In this document: positions 16,842 through 25,873 of the stretch, piece after piece
Position numbering within the stretch: position 1 is the first letter of the stretch
Layout: every line of letters begins with the position of its first letter
Assembly: GCF_040371945.1 (NCBI RefSeq)
Contig: NZ_BAABWS010000001.1
Location: 1-64,000 of the forward strand
Length of the DNA: 64,000 nt
Direction: 5' to 3'
Origin: Litorivita sp040371945
GTDB lineage: Bacteria; Pseudomonadota; Alphaproteobacteria; Rhodobacterales; Rhodobacteraceae
The notes under the pieces: model-generated
Seen by the model: the letters and a program-made list of their open reading frames with translations, nothing else
Databases searched by the model: none
What the model was told of the DNA's origin: nothing
Translations under genes and position numbers: made by a program

Positions 16842-18452
16842 ATGACCCATTGGAACCGGTTGCAAGATTTGGCCAAAGCCGCTCAGGGCCGTTCGATTTT
16901 GGACCTGTTTGAAGGCACGGATCGGGCATCCGATTTTTCGGCCCGCCTCGGCGATATGCTGTTCGATTACTCGAAAACCAATATCGATGCCCAAACGCGC
17001 GCGGCGCTTGTTGAACTGGCCCGCGACGCGGGTGTCGAGGCGCGCCGCGATGCGATGTTTGGCGGCGAGACGATCAACGAGACTGAGGGGCGCGCGGTGC
17101 TGCATACGGCGCTGCGCGCGGGGGGCGAGCGGGCGATCATGGTGGATGGCGCGGATGTCATGCCCGAGGTGCGCAAAACCCGCGCCGCGATGGAGCGCTT
17201 TGCCACGGATCTGCGCTCGGGCGCCTTTGCGGGGCAGGGCGGCTCGATCACCGATGTGGTCAATATCGGCATTGGCGGCTCGGACCTTGGCCCCGTGATG
17301 GCGGCGCTCGCCTTGGCCCCCTACCACGACGGGCCGCGGGTGCATTTTGTCTCGAATGTCGATGGGGCGCATATCCACGATACCTTGCAACATCTTGATC
17401 CGACGCGCACTTTGGTCATCGTTGCATCGAAAACCTTCACCACCATAGAGACCATGACCAATGCCGCCACGGCGCGCGACTGGATGGCGCGGCAGGTGCG
17501 CGACACCGGTGCGCAATTTGCCGCCCTGTCGTCGAATGTCGAGGCGACCACCGCATGGGGCATCGCGCCCGAGCGGGTCTTTGGCTTCGAGGATTGGGTT
17601 GGCGGGCGCTATTCCCTATGGGGGCCGATCGGTTTGTCGATCATGCTCGCCGTCGGGCCGCAGGATTTTGCCGCGCTTTTGGCGGGCGCCGCCGAGATGG
17701 ACGCGCATTTTTGCGCCGCGCCTTTGGCCGAGAACCTGCCGGTTCTGTTGGCTCTGGTCGGCATCTGGCACGCCCAAGTGCAAGGCCATGCCAGCCGCGC
17801 GGTGCTGCCCTATGATCAACGCTTGCTGCGCCTTCCGGCCTATTTGCAACAGCTTGAAATGGAGAGCAACGGCAAGCGCGTGTCGATGGATGGCGCCGAT
17901 TTGCCCCGCGACAGCGGCCCCGTGGTTTGGGGCGAGCCGGGCACCAACGGGCAACACGCCTTCTACCAATTGATCCACCAAGGCACCCGCACCGTGCCTT
18001 GCGAGTTTCTGGTCGCCGCCAAGGGGCACGAGCCCGATCTGGCCCATCACCATGCGCTTTTGGTGGCCAATTGCCTCGCGCAATCCGAAGCGCTGATGTG
18101 CGGGCGCGATCTGGATGCGGCGCGGGCGATCATGGCGGCCAAAGGGGCCAGCGGCGCCGAGTTGGAGCGTCAGGCCCGTCACCGCGTATTCCCTGGCAAC
18201 CGGCCCTCGACGACTTTGATCTATCCGCAGCTTACGCCGCATGTCTTGGGGCAGATCATCGCGCTTTACGAGCACCGCGTGTTTGTCGAAGGGGTGATCC
18301 TTGGGATCAACTCCTTTGATCAATGGGGGGTCGAGTTGGGCAAGGAACTGGCCACCGCTTTGGGGCCGGTTCTGTCGGGCGAGCAAAGCAGTGAGAGCAA
18401 AGACGGATCGACCCGCGCCTTGATCCGCTACCTGCAGGGGCATCGCGGCTAA
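16842..18452 (+). CDS. pgi: Glucose-6-phosphate isomerase
   Basis: A 536-residue isomerase that interconverts glucose 6-phosphate and fructose 6-phosphate. Signature segments are GIGGSDLGPVM near residue 145, SKTFTTIET, the catalytic-region EMESNGKRVS and GEPGTNGQHAFYQLIHQG. AGGAG at 16831-16835 with six-base spacing sets the start; the open frame extends upstream through the end of pgl without a plausible start. Third gene of zwf-pgl-pgi. Its end faces the convergent DUF1097 gene across a segment with three perfect inverted repeats. Confidence 0.95.
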   Translation: MTHWNRLQDLAKAAQGRSILDLFEGTDRASDFSARLGDMLFDYSKTNIDAQTRAALVELARDAGVEARRDAMFGGETINETEGRAVLHTALRAGGERAIMVDGADVMPEVRKTRAAMERFATDLRSGAFAGQGGSITDVVNIGIGGSDLGPVMAALALAPYHDGPRVHFVSNVDGAHIHDTLQHLDPTRTLVIVASKTFTTIETMTNAATARDWMARQVRDTGAQFAALSSNVEATTAWGIAPERVFGFEDWVGGRYSLWGPIGLSIMLAVGPQDFAALLAGAAEMDAHFCAAPLAENLPVLLALVGIWHAQVQGHASRAVLPYDQRLLRLPAYLQQLEMESNGKRVSMDGADLPRDSGPVVWGEPGTNGQHAFYQLIHQGTRTVPCEFLVAAKGHEPDLAHHHALLVANCLAQSEALMCGRDLDAARAIMAAKGASGAELERQARHRVFPGNRPSTTLIYPQLTPHVLGQIIALYEHRVFVEGVILGINSFDQWGVELGKELATALGPVLSGEQSSESKDGSTRALIRYLQGHRG

Positions 18453-18468
18453 GCCTTTGAAAATAAAT

Positions 18469-18579
18469 CGCCCTCGCAGGGGCATATGGGAGAGCCGCTT
18501 TTGCGAGGGCGGCAGGGCCGGAAGAGAAATGGCCCTGCATTGGTGAGCGGCGCAGCGTGCAAGCCGGCTGGCCGCTCAC
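18469..18579. repeat. Three consecutive perfect inverted repeats between convergent genes
   Basis: Hairpin 1: CGCCCTCGCA (18469-18478) pairs with TGCGAGGGCG (18502-18511), loop 23. Hairpin 2: GCAGGGCC (18512-18519) pairs with GGCCCTGC (18531-18538), loop 11. Hairpin 3: GTGAGCGGC (18543-18551) pairs with GCCGCTCAC (18571-18579), loop 19. They fill most of the pgi / DUF1097 convergent gap and could stop or protect transcripts from both sides; no T-runs are present. Confidence 0.75.
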
Positions 18580-18594
18580 ATGGGAGAGGCGCGC

Positions 18595-19095
18595 TTAGGC
18601 CTCTGCTTTGGCCGCCATGGCGCCTGCGATTTTCTCAGAGACAAAGCCGAAGATATTGCCCGCAATCAGCGAGACCAGCACCAAGAACACCGCCTTAGAA
18701 ACCGCGGCGACATCGCCCAAGGCCACGCCCGACAAGAGGCAAAACCCCGCCGTTGAGGCATAGCCGTAGACCCCCGCCGGAATGGTCGAGAGCGCGGGCA
18801 TATGCGCGCCCAGAACCAAAACCACGACCGACAGGCCAACAATGGCCGAGGTCACCGGAACCGTGCCGCCCACGGAGGCGACGATGAAGAGCGTGATACC
18901 CGCGACGATGGCGCCCCAGATGTGGTTGGTGACGGATTTGGTCGCGCCCTCCATGCCGCCGCCGGTGTGATAGAAGCTGCCCCAGCCGATGAACAGCGCC
19001 CAGACCTGTAGCCCGAACCCGTTGCCCAAACAAAGCCATGTGGCCACGGCGGCAAGCGCGCCGATGGAAATCGCCAATGCGGTGATAATATTCAT
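18595..19095 (-). CDS. DUF1097 family membrane protein
   Basis: A 166-residue, very hydrophobic protein with about five membrane segments, beginning with a hydrophobic start (MNIITALAISIGALAAVATW) and containing the family-typical WALFIGWGSFYHTGGG and the following ATKSVTNHIWGA. Matches the DUF1097 family, of unknown function, found as small inner-membrane proteins. A strong GGGAGG ribosome site lies just before its ATG. The 217-base stretch upstream holds AT-rich sequence and two ATTCGAC copies 15 bases apart, perhaps its promoter. It follows the histidine kinase gene on the same strand. Confidence 0.8.
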   Translation of the reverse strand: MNIITALAISIGALAAVATWLCLGNGFGLQVWALFIGWGSFYHTGGGMEGATKSVTNHIWGAIVAGITLFIVASVGGTVPVTSAIVGLSVVVLVLGAHMPALSTIPAGVYGYASTAGFCLLSGVALGDVAAVSKAVFLVLVSLIAGNIFGFVSEKIAGAMAAKAEA

Positions 19096-19312
19096 GATGT
19101 CCTCCCTAAAGATGTTGTGCCTGCGCCCTTCGTTTTGTGGCGTCAGGTGATGGGAGCGTAGTCGAGGCAGGCTATGCGGATGAATTCGACGTTGGTTTAT
19201 TCGACCATCGTCTCTACGACCACGAGGCTCTTGATTGGGTTTTTTGATTTATTTGAAAGGGTTTGCGAGGTGATATTAAAGCATTATGGCTGGCGCCTCG
19301 CCCGCCCCGTCT

Positions 19313-20677
19313 CTACGCGCTGCCCTCAAGGGGCAGGAACAGTTCGACCAAGGCGCCGCTGCCTTCTGTGTTGCTGATCCGCAGCGCGCCGCCCGATTGC
19401 TCGGCAAATCCTTGCGCCATGGGCAGTCCCAAACCCGACCCGCGCCCGACTGCTTTGGTGCTGTAGAAGGGCTCGCAAATATGCGGCAAGAGCGCCTCGG
19501 GAATGCCCGCTCCGGTGTCTTGGACCGCGAGGCGCAAATAGTGGCCTGCGCGGATTTCCGACGCGGCGGGGGCCGACGAGGTGGCGGGCATCAACATCGG
19601 TCCGCACGACAGGGTGATCTCGCCCGTTGGTGGGCCGCCGTCTTCGCCGATCTGCTCGCCGATGGCATCGGCGGCATTCATCACCAGATTGGTCAAGACC
19701 ATTTCGAGCGTTTGCGCATCGATCAGGAGCGGCGGCGGGTTGTCGTCGATCTCGAGCCTCAAGGTGACGGTTTCGGGCAGGTTGCGCCCCATCATGGCGA
19801 CGAATTCGGTGATAAAGGCCCCCGTGATCACGCGGCTCGGGCGCAGCACGGCCTTTTGGCTATAGGTCAACAGCTTTTGCGTCAGCCGCGCCGCGCGCGC
19901 TGTTGCGCTTTGCGCCTCGTGCAAGATGCGGCGCTTTTCCTCGGGGTCGGTGACTTCGTCATAGAGATCAAGATTGCCCCGCATGGCGGCTAGTATATTG
20001 TTGAAATCATGCGCAAATCCGCCCGTGAGCCGCCCCATGGCCTCCATTTCGCGATTGCGCATCAGGCGCTGCTCGGCGCTTTTGATCGCCTCGGCCCGTT
20101 TGTAGGCGCGCCATTGCGAGACGACAAAATAGGAGGAAGTGCAGAACAAACACATCAGCAAAATCGCGAGTGTCTTGTTCTCGGGATGCGCCAAAAATAC
20201 CGTCACGCCCATGAAAATATACAAAGCAAGGATGACCACGCTGTCCGCAAGCGTCACCCAAAACACCTTTTGCGGGCGCGACAGGCTATGTAGCCCAAGG
20301 CCGATCAGCCCCGACAGCGCGGTGAATTTCAAAACCAGCCCGTCCTCAAGCCACAAGAAGACGATCATCGAGGCAAAGACCAGCACGCTGAGCGAAAAAC
20401 CGATCGCGTTTTGCAGCGGCGATATCTCTGCGCTGCGGGTGCGGGCGCGCAGCAATATGGCCTGATAAGACAGGTTCACCGCGATATAACCTATGGCCCA
20501 AGCCATTGGAAAATAAGAGCCGGTGGCCCATCCGATCACCAGTCCTGCGAGCAAGATGATGAAATAGCGGTGCGCCGTCTCGAAAAGCTGTGCATGGTGA
20601 TATCCGCTGTGCCGCGCGGCGGATCTGCCCTTGGGCGTGGCATGTTGGAAATCATGGGTCGAAGGGCCGTGCGTCAT
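19313..20677 (-). CDS. Membrane sensor histidine kinase (orphan)
   Basis: A 454-residue kinase with about six N-terminal membrane segments (residues about 37-185), a short linker, then HisKA with phosphoacceptor His223 in GGFAHDFNN and an HATPase domain with NLVMNAADAI (N-box), DTGAGIP (G1) and GRGSGLGL (G2). The GFAHDFNN H-box style resembles NtrB/FixL-type and hybrid kinases. No PAS, receiver domain or adjacent response regulator is present, so the partner is unknown. The first good ATG is 20677; the codon before it in frame, TTG at 20683, is unlikely. The membrane part lacks a large periplasmic sensor, suggesting intramembrane sensing. Confidence 0.87.
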   Translation of the reverse strand: MTHGPSTHDFQHATPKGRSAARHSGYHHAQLFETAHRYFIILLAGLVIGWATGSYFPMAWAIGYIAVNLSYQAILLRARTRSAEISPLQNAIGFSLSVLVFASMIVFLWLEDGLVLKFTALSGLIGLGLHSLSRPQKVFWVTLADSVVILALYIFMGVTVFLAHPENKTLAILLMCLFCTSSYFVVSQWRAYKRAEAIKSAEQRLMRNREMEAMGRLTGGFAHDFNNILAAMRGNLDLYDEVTDPEEKRRILHEAQSATARAARLTQKLLTYSQKAVLRPSRVITGAFITEFVAMMGRNLPETVTLRLEIDDNPPPLLIDAQTLEMVLTNLVMNAADAIGEQIGEDGGPPTGEITLSCGPMLMPATSSAPAASEIRAGHYLRLAVQDTGAGIPEALLPHICEPFYSTKAVGRGSGLGLPMAQGFAEQSGGALRISNTEGSGALVELFLPLEGSA

Positions 20678-20780
20678 GGGCAAACCCTAGCAGGGAATCA
20701 CCCTGCCGTCTCTTGTTTTTGCGCCTTACCTAAGGCCCGCTCGGGCGGTTAGGGCCGCGTTCAGGCGGCTAGAATAGAGA

Positions 20781-20811
20781 GACGCGCCGACGGCATGGGC
20801 CGCGGCGCGTC
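20781..20811 (-). terminator. Hairpin terminator downstream of eno
   Basis: GACGCGCC (20781-20788) and GGCGCGTC (20804-20811) form a perfect 8-bp stem with a 15-base loop, 35 bases past the eno stop. On the minus strand the stem is followed by TCTCTATTCT, a weak pyrimidine tail. Confidence 0.5.
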
Positions 20812-20845
20812 AGGGTCATGGCGCAGCGCAAAAGCGCCGCAGGCC

Positions 20846-22123
20846 TTAGCCTTTGAGGATCGAGCGACCCGCATACTCGGCGGTCTCGCCGAGGATTTCC
20901 TCGATGCGGATCAATTGGTTATATTTGGCCAGCCGGTCCGAGCGCGACAGCGATCCGGTTTTGATCTGGCCGCAATTGGTCGCCACGGCGAGATCGGCAA
21001 TCGTCGCGTCTTCGGTCTCGCCCGAGCGGTGCGACATCACATTGGTGTAGCGGGCGCGGTGGGCCATATCGACGGCTTTGAGGGTTTCGGTGAGCGAGCC
21101 GATCTGGTTCACTTTGACCAGCATCGAGTTGGCGCAGCCCTTGGCGATACCGTCGGCCAAACGCTCAGGGTTGGTCACGAAAAGATCGTCGCCGACCAAT
21201 TGCACCTTGTCGCCGATCTTGTCGGTGAGCAGTTTCCAGCCCTCCCAATCATCCTCGTCACAGCCGTCCTCGATCGAGATGATCGGGTAATCATTGACCA
21301 GCGCCGCAAGGTAATCGACGTTCTCGGCAGAGCTGAGCGATTTGCCTTCGCCCTTGAGCTCGTATTTGCCATCCTTGAAATATTCCGAGGCGGCGCAATC
21401 GAGCGCGAGGTAGATATCCTCGCCCGGTTTATAGCCGGCTTTCTCGATTGCAGTCATGACGAAATCCAGCGCATCGCGGGTCGAAGCGAGGTTGGGCGCA
21501 AAGCCGCCCTCATCGCCGATACCGGTGTTGTGACCCGCCGCCGACAGCTCTTTTTTCAGCGTGTGGAACACCTCTGCGCCCATGCGGATCGCTTCTTTGA
21601 TGTTGCTCGCCGACACCGGCATGATCATGAATTCCTGAATGTCGATCGGGTTGTCGGCATGTTCGCCGCCATTGATGATATTCATCATCGGCACCGGCAA
21701 TACCCGCGCCGAAGTGCCGCCGATATAGCGGAACAGGGGCTGTGCGGTGTAATCGGCAGCGGCCTTGGCCACGGCCAGCGAGACGCCCAAAATCGCGTTG
21801 GCCCCGAGGCGCGCCTTGTTCGGCGTGCCGTCCAGTTCGATCATCGCCATATCGATGGCCACCTGCTCGGTCACGTCAAAGCCGACCAGCGCTTCGGCGA
21901 TCTCGCCATTGACCGAGGCCACCGCCTCCAGAACGCCTTTGCCAAGGTAGCGGCCTTTGTCGCCATCGCGCTTTTCGACGGCCTCATAGGCACCGGTCGA
22001 AGCCCCCGAAGGCACCGCTGCGCGGCCCATTGTGCCGTCTTCCAAAATCACATCCACCTCGACGGTGGGGTTGCCACGGCTGTCGAGAATTTCGCGGGCG
22101 AGAATGTCGATGATAATGCTCAT
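20846..22123 (-). CDS. eno: Enolase
   Basis: A 425-residue Mg2+-dependent glycolytic enzyme that interconverts 2-phosphoglycerate and phosphoenolpyruvate, and in many bacteria also a degradosome part. Typical segments are AREILDSRGNPTVEVDV at the N-terminus, VPSGASTGAYEA, GDEGGFAPNL, SIEDGCDEDDWEGW, LVGDDLFVTN, and MSHRSGETEDATIADLAVA near the end. The start MSIIIDIL at 22123 is standard. It stands alone, with a hairpin after it. Confidence 0.97.
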   Translation of the reverse strand: MSIIIDILAREILDSRGNPTVEVDVILEDGTMGRAAVPSGASTGAYEAVEKRDGDKGRYLGKGVLEAVASVNGEIAEALVGFDVTEQVAIDMAMIELDGTPNKARLGANAILGVSLAVAKAAADYTAQPLFRYIGGTSARVLPVPMMNIINGGEHADNPIDIQEFMIMPVSASNIKEAIRMGAEVFHTLKKELSAAGHNTGIGDEGGFAPNLASTRDALDFVMTAIEKAGYKPGEDIYLALDCAASEYFKDGKYELKGEGKSLSSAENVDYLAALVNDYPIISIEDGCDEDDWEGWKLLTDKIGDKVQLVGDDLFVTNPERLADGIAKGCANSMLVKVNQIGSLTETLKAVDMAHRARYTNVMSHRSGETEDATIADLAVATNCGQIKTGSLSRSDRLAKYNQLIRIEEILGETAEYAGRSILKG

Positions 22124-22295
22124 GGGGCGGGTCCTTTTGGGTGATCGCAAACTATGGTTGGCGCGCTTCTAACGCCCCTTTGTAACAAGGAAAAGGGGCA
22201 GGGCGCGCGGTTTGCGCTACCATCTTGCCATTGGGGCACAAATGCCGCGATTGCGGCGCTCGGGCTCTGGCTTGGCCTCGGTCTCTGCCTCGGCC

Positions 22296-23177
22296 TCAGG
22301 CTTTGCCGCGCCGCGCCCGCCCGCGCAGCCGCGCCTCGCGGATCAGGGTAAACAGCCCCGAGGCCACGACAATCACCCCGCCGATGACGGTCCACAAATC
22401 GGGCACTTCGCCGAAGACGAAAAACCCGATGATCATCGCAAAGATCAGCCGCGAGTAGCGAAACGGCGTGACCACGGCGATATCGCCGATCCGCATCGCC
22501 GCCACGATGGCGTAATAGCCGCACACCCCCATGACGATGGCCGCGCCAAAGCGGCTCAGGTGGACCGGCTCGGGCCAATGCGCTGCCCCGTCCCAAAGGA
22601 TCATCGCCATGCCCACCGGCACCACCGACAAAAACCCGTAGGTCGACAATTGCATCGAACTGACCGATGCGGGCACGGCGCGCGTGGCCAGATCGCGGAT
22701 CGCAAGCCCGATGACGCCTTGGACCGCGAAGAGCGAGGCCGGTTCGAACCCGTCTAATCCGGGCTGCACGATGAGCAAGACCCCGCCAAAGCCGATCAAG
22801 ATTGCCAGCCAGCGCCGCCAGCCGACCTCGGCCCCCAAAAACAGCGCCGCGCCCAGCGTGACCACCAAGGGATTGGCCTGCAAAATTGCCGAGGCCGAGG
22901 CCAGAGGCGTGAGCGCAATCGCGGTGACAAACCCCATGGTGCCGATCATCTCGCCGATGTTGCGCAGCATCACCGCGCGGCTCAAAAGCGCGCGGTCGAG
23001 CAGGCGCTCGCGGCGGTATTTGGTCGCCAAGGCAAAGACCGCGCCGCCGCCCAATCCCAGCACCACAAGGATCACTCCGATCGACAGATCGCTCGAGAGA
23101 GATTTGATAAACAAATCTTCCAGCGCAAAGAGGAGCATGGCCAGCACCATGATGAGTGCGCCGCGTGTATTTTCCAT
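22296..23177 (-). CDS. DMT-superfamily transporter (EamA family)
   Basis: A 293-residue inner-membrane protein with about ten hydrophobic segments arranged as two EamA repeats (about residues 5-135 and 145-280), expected to export or import small metabolites. The start MENTRGALIM at 23177 gives a short N-terminal stretch right before the first helix; the open frame upstream has no plausible start. Substrate unknown. It lies downstream of the Fur/Mur gene on the same strand, 220 bases away, with a small repeat cluster in between. Confidence 0.85.
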   Translation of the reverse strand: MENTRGALIMVLAMLLFALEDLFIKSLSSDLSIGVILVVLGLGGGAVFALATKYRRERLLDRALLSRAVMLRNIGEMIGTMGFVTAIALTPLASASAILQANPLVVTLGAALFLGAEVGWRRWLAILIGFGGVLLIVQPGLDGFEPASLFAVQGVIGLAIRDLATRAVPASVSSMQLSTYGFLSVVPVGMAMILWDGAAHWPEPVHLSRFGAAIVMGVCGYYAIVAAMRIGDIAVVTPFRYSRLIFAMIIGFFVFGEVPDLWTVIGGVIVVASGLFTLIREARLRGRARRGKA

Positions 23178-23320
23178 GGAGGTCGCTTTTCGGACGGGGC
23201 TTTGCGCGAGCCTAAAAGCGCGCGGGGCGAAAGAAAACCCCCGTAGCTCTACGGTGGCTTGACGGGGGGCGCGAGGGCGGCGCGCACGGCGCAAAGGGGG
23301 CAAAATGCCCTGCGGTATCA

Positions 23321-23353
23321 CGTCGGTAATACGTCGGTATTGCGTCGGTGCGG
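23321..23353. repeat. Three 11-bp tandem iterons between fur and the EamA gene
   Basis: CGTCGGTAATA, CGTCGGTATTG and CGTCGGTGCGG follow one another at 23321, 23332 and 23343, sharing CGTCGGT at an 11-bp period, close to one helical turn. The cluster is 144 bases upstream of the EamA start and 45 bases after the fur stop. Confidence 0.6.
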
Positions 23354-23397
23354 TAGCGGCCGCAGCAGCGCGGGGCAGGGCGGGCGTCCTTGCGGCG

Positions 23398-23808
23398 CTA
23401 TTTGCGCTTGGTGCCGTAAAGCTCCAGCTTGTGCCCCTTGAGCGTATAGCCCAGACGGCGCGCGATTTTCTCTTGCAAGGCCTCGATCTCGGGATCGACG
23501 AATTCGATCACCCGTCCGGTTTCCAGATCGATCAAATGATCGTGGTGGTCGCGGTCCGCATCCTCGTAGCGCGCGCGCCCGTCGCCAAAATCGACCTTCT
23601 CCAAAATCCCCGTTTCCTCGAACAGCTTGACCGTGCGGTAAACCGTGGCGATCGAGATATTGGGATCGATGCCGCTGGCACGGGCGTAAAGCTCTTCGAC
23701 ATCGGGGTGGTCATCGGCCTCTTGCAGGACGGTCGCAATGGTGCGCCGCTGCCCTGTCATGCGCAATCCTGCGGCTTCGCAGCGGTCGATGATCGTAGTG
23801 TCGGGCAT
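23398..23808 (-). CDS. Fur/Mur family metal-responsive repressor
   Basis: A 136-residue Fur-family regulator: an N-terminal winged helix (DQR-like GQRRTIATVL; SIATVYRTVKLFEE recognition helix, about 51-66) and a C-terminal dimerisation/metal domain with His34, Glu82, HHDH (88-91), Glu102 and His126. There are no C-x2-C zinc motifs, as in the alphaproteobacterial Mur/Fur group that mostly answers to manganese, or to both Mn and Fe. Ferric uptake regulation in Rhodobacterales is mainly via Irr, RirA or IscR, so a Mur-like role is likely. The start MPDTTIID at 23808 fits relatives. A TfoX- or iron-transport gene is not adjacent; it is followed by the EamA permease. Confidence 0.85.
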   Translation of the reverse strand: MPDTTIIDRCEAAGLRMTGQRRTIATVLQEADDHPDVEELYARASGIDPNISIATVYRTVKLFEETGILEKVDFGDGRARYEDADRDHHDHLIDLETGRVIEFVDPEIEALQEKIARRLGYTLKGHKLELYGTKRK

Positions 23809-24278
23809 ATCGGGTCTCTGTTTGTCTTGCGTTCGAGGGATAGCGCGCGCCGCCGCACAAGGCCAGAAGGTTTTGCGGCCGTTGCTGTGGGGTGGGGCGC
23901 TGCGCGGGGCGCAGGCGGGCGGCGCCGCTCCCACGCACCCCTGCGTGCCGTCGGGGCAAAGGGTCATGCTGCGGCGCAGCGGTTGACTTTGCCGCCCCGA
24001 TCGCCCATATGACCCCTATCCAGTGCTTTCTGCCGCGTGAGCAGATGCCATCGCCCCCTTCGGGCGAAAGCCGCATAGCCCCTTCGGGCGCCATCGCGGC
24101 ACGGCTCAGTAGAGCACCGGTGTTGATCCCAAAATCACGCGTGGGGCCGAAGCGTATCTGCGGCGGCGGGGCAATTCTGCCCTTCGCAAGCTTATGCGCA
24201 ACCCCGCGATCCTCCGGCGCATCCTGCGTGCGGGGGCGCTTTTGGATTTTGCGCGCATGAGCCGCGCCAAGGATAGAT
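23809..24278. other. 470-bp non-coding stretch between fur and the helicase
   Basis: A divergent gap of 470 bases. It contains a possible weak promoter (TTGACT at about 23983 with an AT-rich hexamer 18-19 bases on) and two short C/G hairpins with CTTC loops at about 24051-24091 (GCCCCTTCGGGC-like). No ORF with a convincing ribosome site, and no tRNA fold, was found. It may be the 5' leader of the helicase mRNA. Confidence 0.45.
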
Positions 24279-25715
24279 ATGACCCGCAACGCACAGGCCC
24301 ATGAGGCCCCCCGAAACGACACCCACAATAACGACACCGACCAAGACGACATCCATATGGAAGCCGAAGACCGCCCGCAAACCGGCGGCAACCCGTTTGA
24401 AATGATGGGCCTGCCCGTCAAACTGGTGCAGCGCCTGACCGAGATCGGCATCACCGAACCCACTCCCATTCAGGTGCGCGCCATTCCGCATGCTTTGGAC
24501 GGGCGCGACGTGATGGGGCTGGCCCAGACCGGCACCGGCAAAACCGCCGCTTTCGGCCTGCCTCTGATCACCATGCTTTTGCGCGAGGGCGGGCGCCCCG
24601 AACCCAAATCGGTGCGCGGGTTGATCCTTGCGCCGACGCGCGAATTGGCCAACCAGATCCGCGAGAACATCAGCGATCTGGTCGGCAAAAGCCATATCCG
24701 CGTTGCGGTCGTCGTCGGCGGCCAATCGATCAACGCGCAGATCAAACGCCTTGAGCGCGGCGTCGACCTGCTCATCGCCACACCGGGCCGTTTGATCGAC
24801 CTGCTGGATCGCCGCGCCCTGCGCCTCGACAAGGCGCGCTTCTTGGTGCTCGACGAGGCCGACCAGATGCTCGATCTGGGCTTTATCCACTCGCTGCGCA
24901 AAATCGCGGCGCTGCTGCCCGCCGAGCGTCAGACCATGTTGTTTTCGGCCACCATGCCCAAACAGATGAGCGAGCTGGCCTCCAGCTATCTCAAGGACCC
25001 CGTGCGGGTGCAGGTCTCGCCCCCCGGCAAGGCCGCCGATAAGGTCACCCAAGAGGTGCATTTCATCGCCAAAGCCGAGAAAACCAAGCTGCTTATCGAA
25101 TTGATCGACAAGCACCGCGATGAATTGGCGTTGGTGTTCGGGCGCACCAAACATGGCTGCGAAAAGCTGATGAAGACGCTCGAAAAAGCCGGTTTTGCCG
25201 CCGGTGCGATCCATGGCAACAAAAGCCAAGGCCAGCGCGAGCGCGCCTTGCAGGCCTTTCGCGAGGGCAAGATCAAGGTGCTGGTGGCCACCGATGTGGC
25301 GGCGCGCGGGCTTGATATTCCCGATGTGCGCCACGTCTATAACTATGATCTGCCCAATGTGCCCGACAACTATGTCCACCGGATCGGGCGCACCGCGCGC
25401 GCCGGTGCGGACGGCGCGGCGATTGCCTTTTGCGCCCCCGACGAGATGGATGAATTGAAGGCGATCCAGAAGGTGATGAAAATCTCGATCCCCGTGGCCT
25501 CGGGCCGTCCGTGGGAAGCGATGGACATCCCCGCCAAGCCCAAGGGCGGCGGCGGGCGTGGGCGCGGGGGCGGCGGCCGAGGCCGCGGCGGCCCGCGTGG
25601 CGGCGGCGGCGCAGGGGCAGGCGGCTCCAAGCCCCAAGGCGCAGGCAAACCCGGCGGTCAGCGCCGCAGACGCAGCGGCGGCGGCGGTCGCGGCAAAGGC
25701 AGCTCGGCGGCCTAG
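24279..25715 (+). CDS. DEAD-box ATP-dependent RNA helicase (RhlE/CsdA-like)
   Basis: A 478-residue helicase with all core motifs: Q-motif Gln65 (EPTPIQ), Walker A AQTGTGKT (82-89), PTRELA, GG, TPGR, DEAD (192-195), SAT (223-225), RGLDIP and HRIGRTAR. The core ends near residue 410; the remaining about 65 residues are a low-complexity Gly/Arg tail with many RGG-like repeats, typical of RNA-binding tails in RhlE-type helicases. Likely roles are ribosome assembly, mRNA decay and cold adaptation. The ATG at 24279 follows CAAGGATAG. A strong intrinsic terminator closes the gene. Confidence 0.92.
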   Translation: MTRNAQAHEAPRNDTHNNDTDQDDIHMEAEDRPQTGGNPFEMMGLPVKLVQRLTEIGITEPTPIQVRAIPHALDGRDVMGLAQTGTGKTAAFGLPLITMLLREGGRPEPKSVRGLILAPTRELANQIRENISDLVGKSHIRVAVVVGGQSINAQIKRLERGVDLLIATPGRLIDLLDRRALRLDKARFLVLDEADQMLDLGFIHSLRKIAALLPAERQTMLFSATMPKQMSELASSYLKDPVRVQVSPPGKAADKVTQEVHFIAKAEKTKLLIELIDKHRDELALVFGRTKHGCEKLMKTLEKAGFAAGAIHGNKSQGQRERALQAFREGKIKVLVATDVAARGLDIPDVRHVYNYDLPNVPDNYVHRIGRTARAGADGAAIAFCAPDEMDELKAIQKVMKISIPVASGRPWEAMDIPAKPKGGGGRGRGGGGRGRGGPRGGGGAGAGGSKPQGAGKPGGQRRRRSGGGGRGKGSSAA

Positions 25716-25757
25716 GGGCGAGCGCCTAGGGCGGCGAGGCCCGAGTATGAGACAAGC

Positions 25758-25795
25758 AAAGGCGCGCGGCGATATGCCTCGCGCCTTTTTCTTTT
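25758..25795 (+). terminator. Rho-independent terminator after the helicase gene
   Basis: AAAGGCGCG (25758-25766) pairs with CGCGCCTTT (25780-25788), a 9-bp stem with a 13-base loop, followed by TTCTTTTG. It lies 42 bases after the stop codon. Confidence 0.85.
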
Positions 25796-25873
25796 GTATC
25801 AGGTGTTTATAGCGCCTTTGTCAGGGCCTTGGTCCGTGCCCGTGCCCGTGTCCGCGCCCGTGCCCCATCATGC

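Noticed and set aside
22739..22757. tRNA T-arm-like GGTTCGAACCC
   Set aside because: It lies inside the EamA gene and no acceptor, D or anticodon arms can be formed around it.
24100..24135. tRNA-like fragment (GGCTCAGTAGAGCACC)
   Set aside because: Resembles a D-arm but no matching T-arm, anticodon arm or acceptor stem follows.
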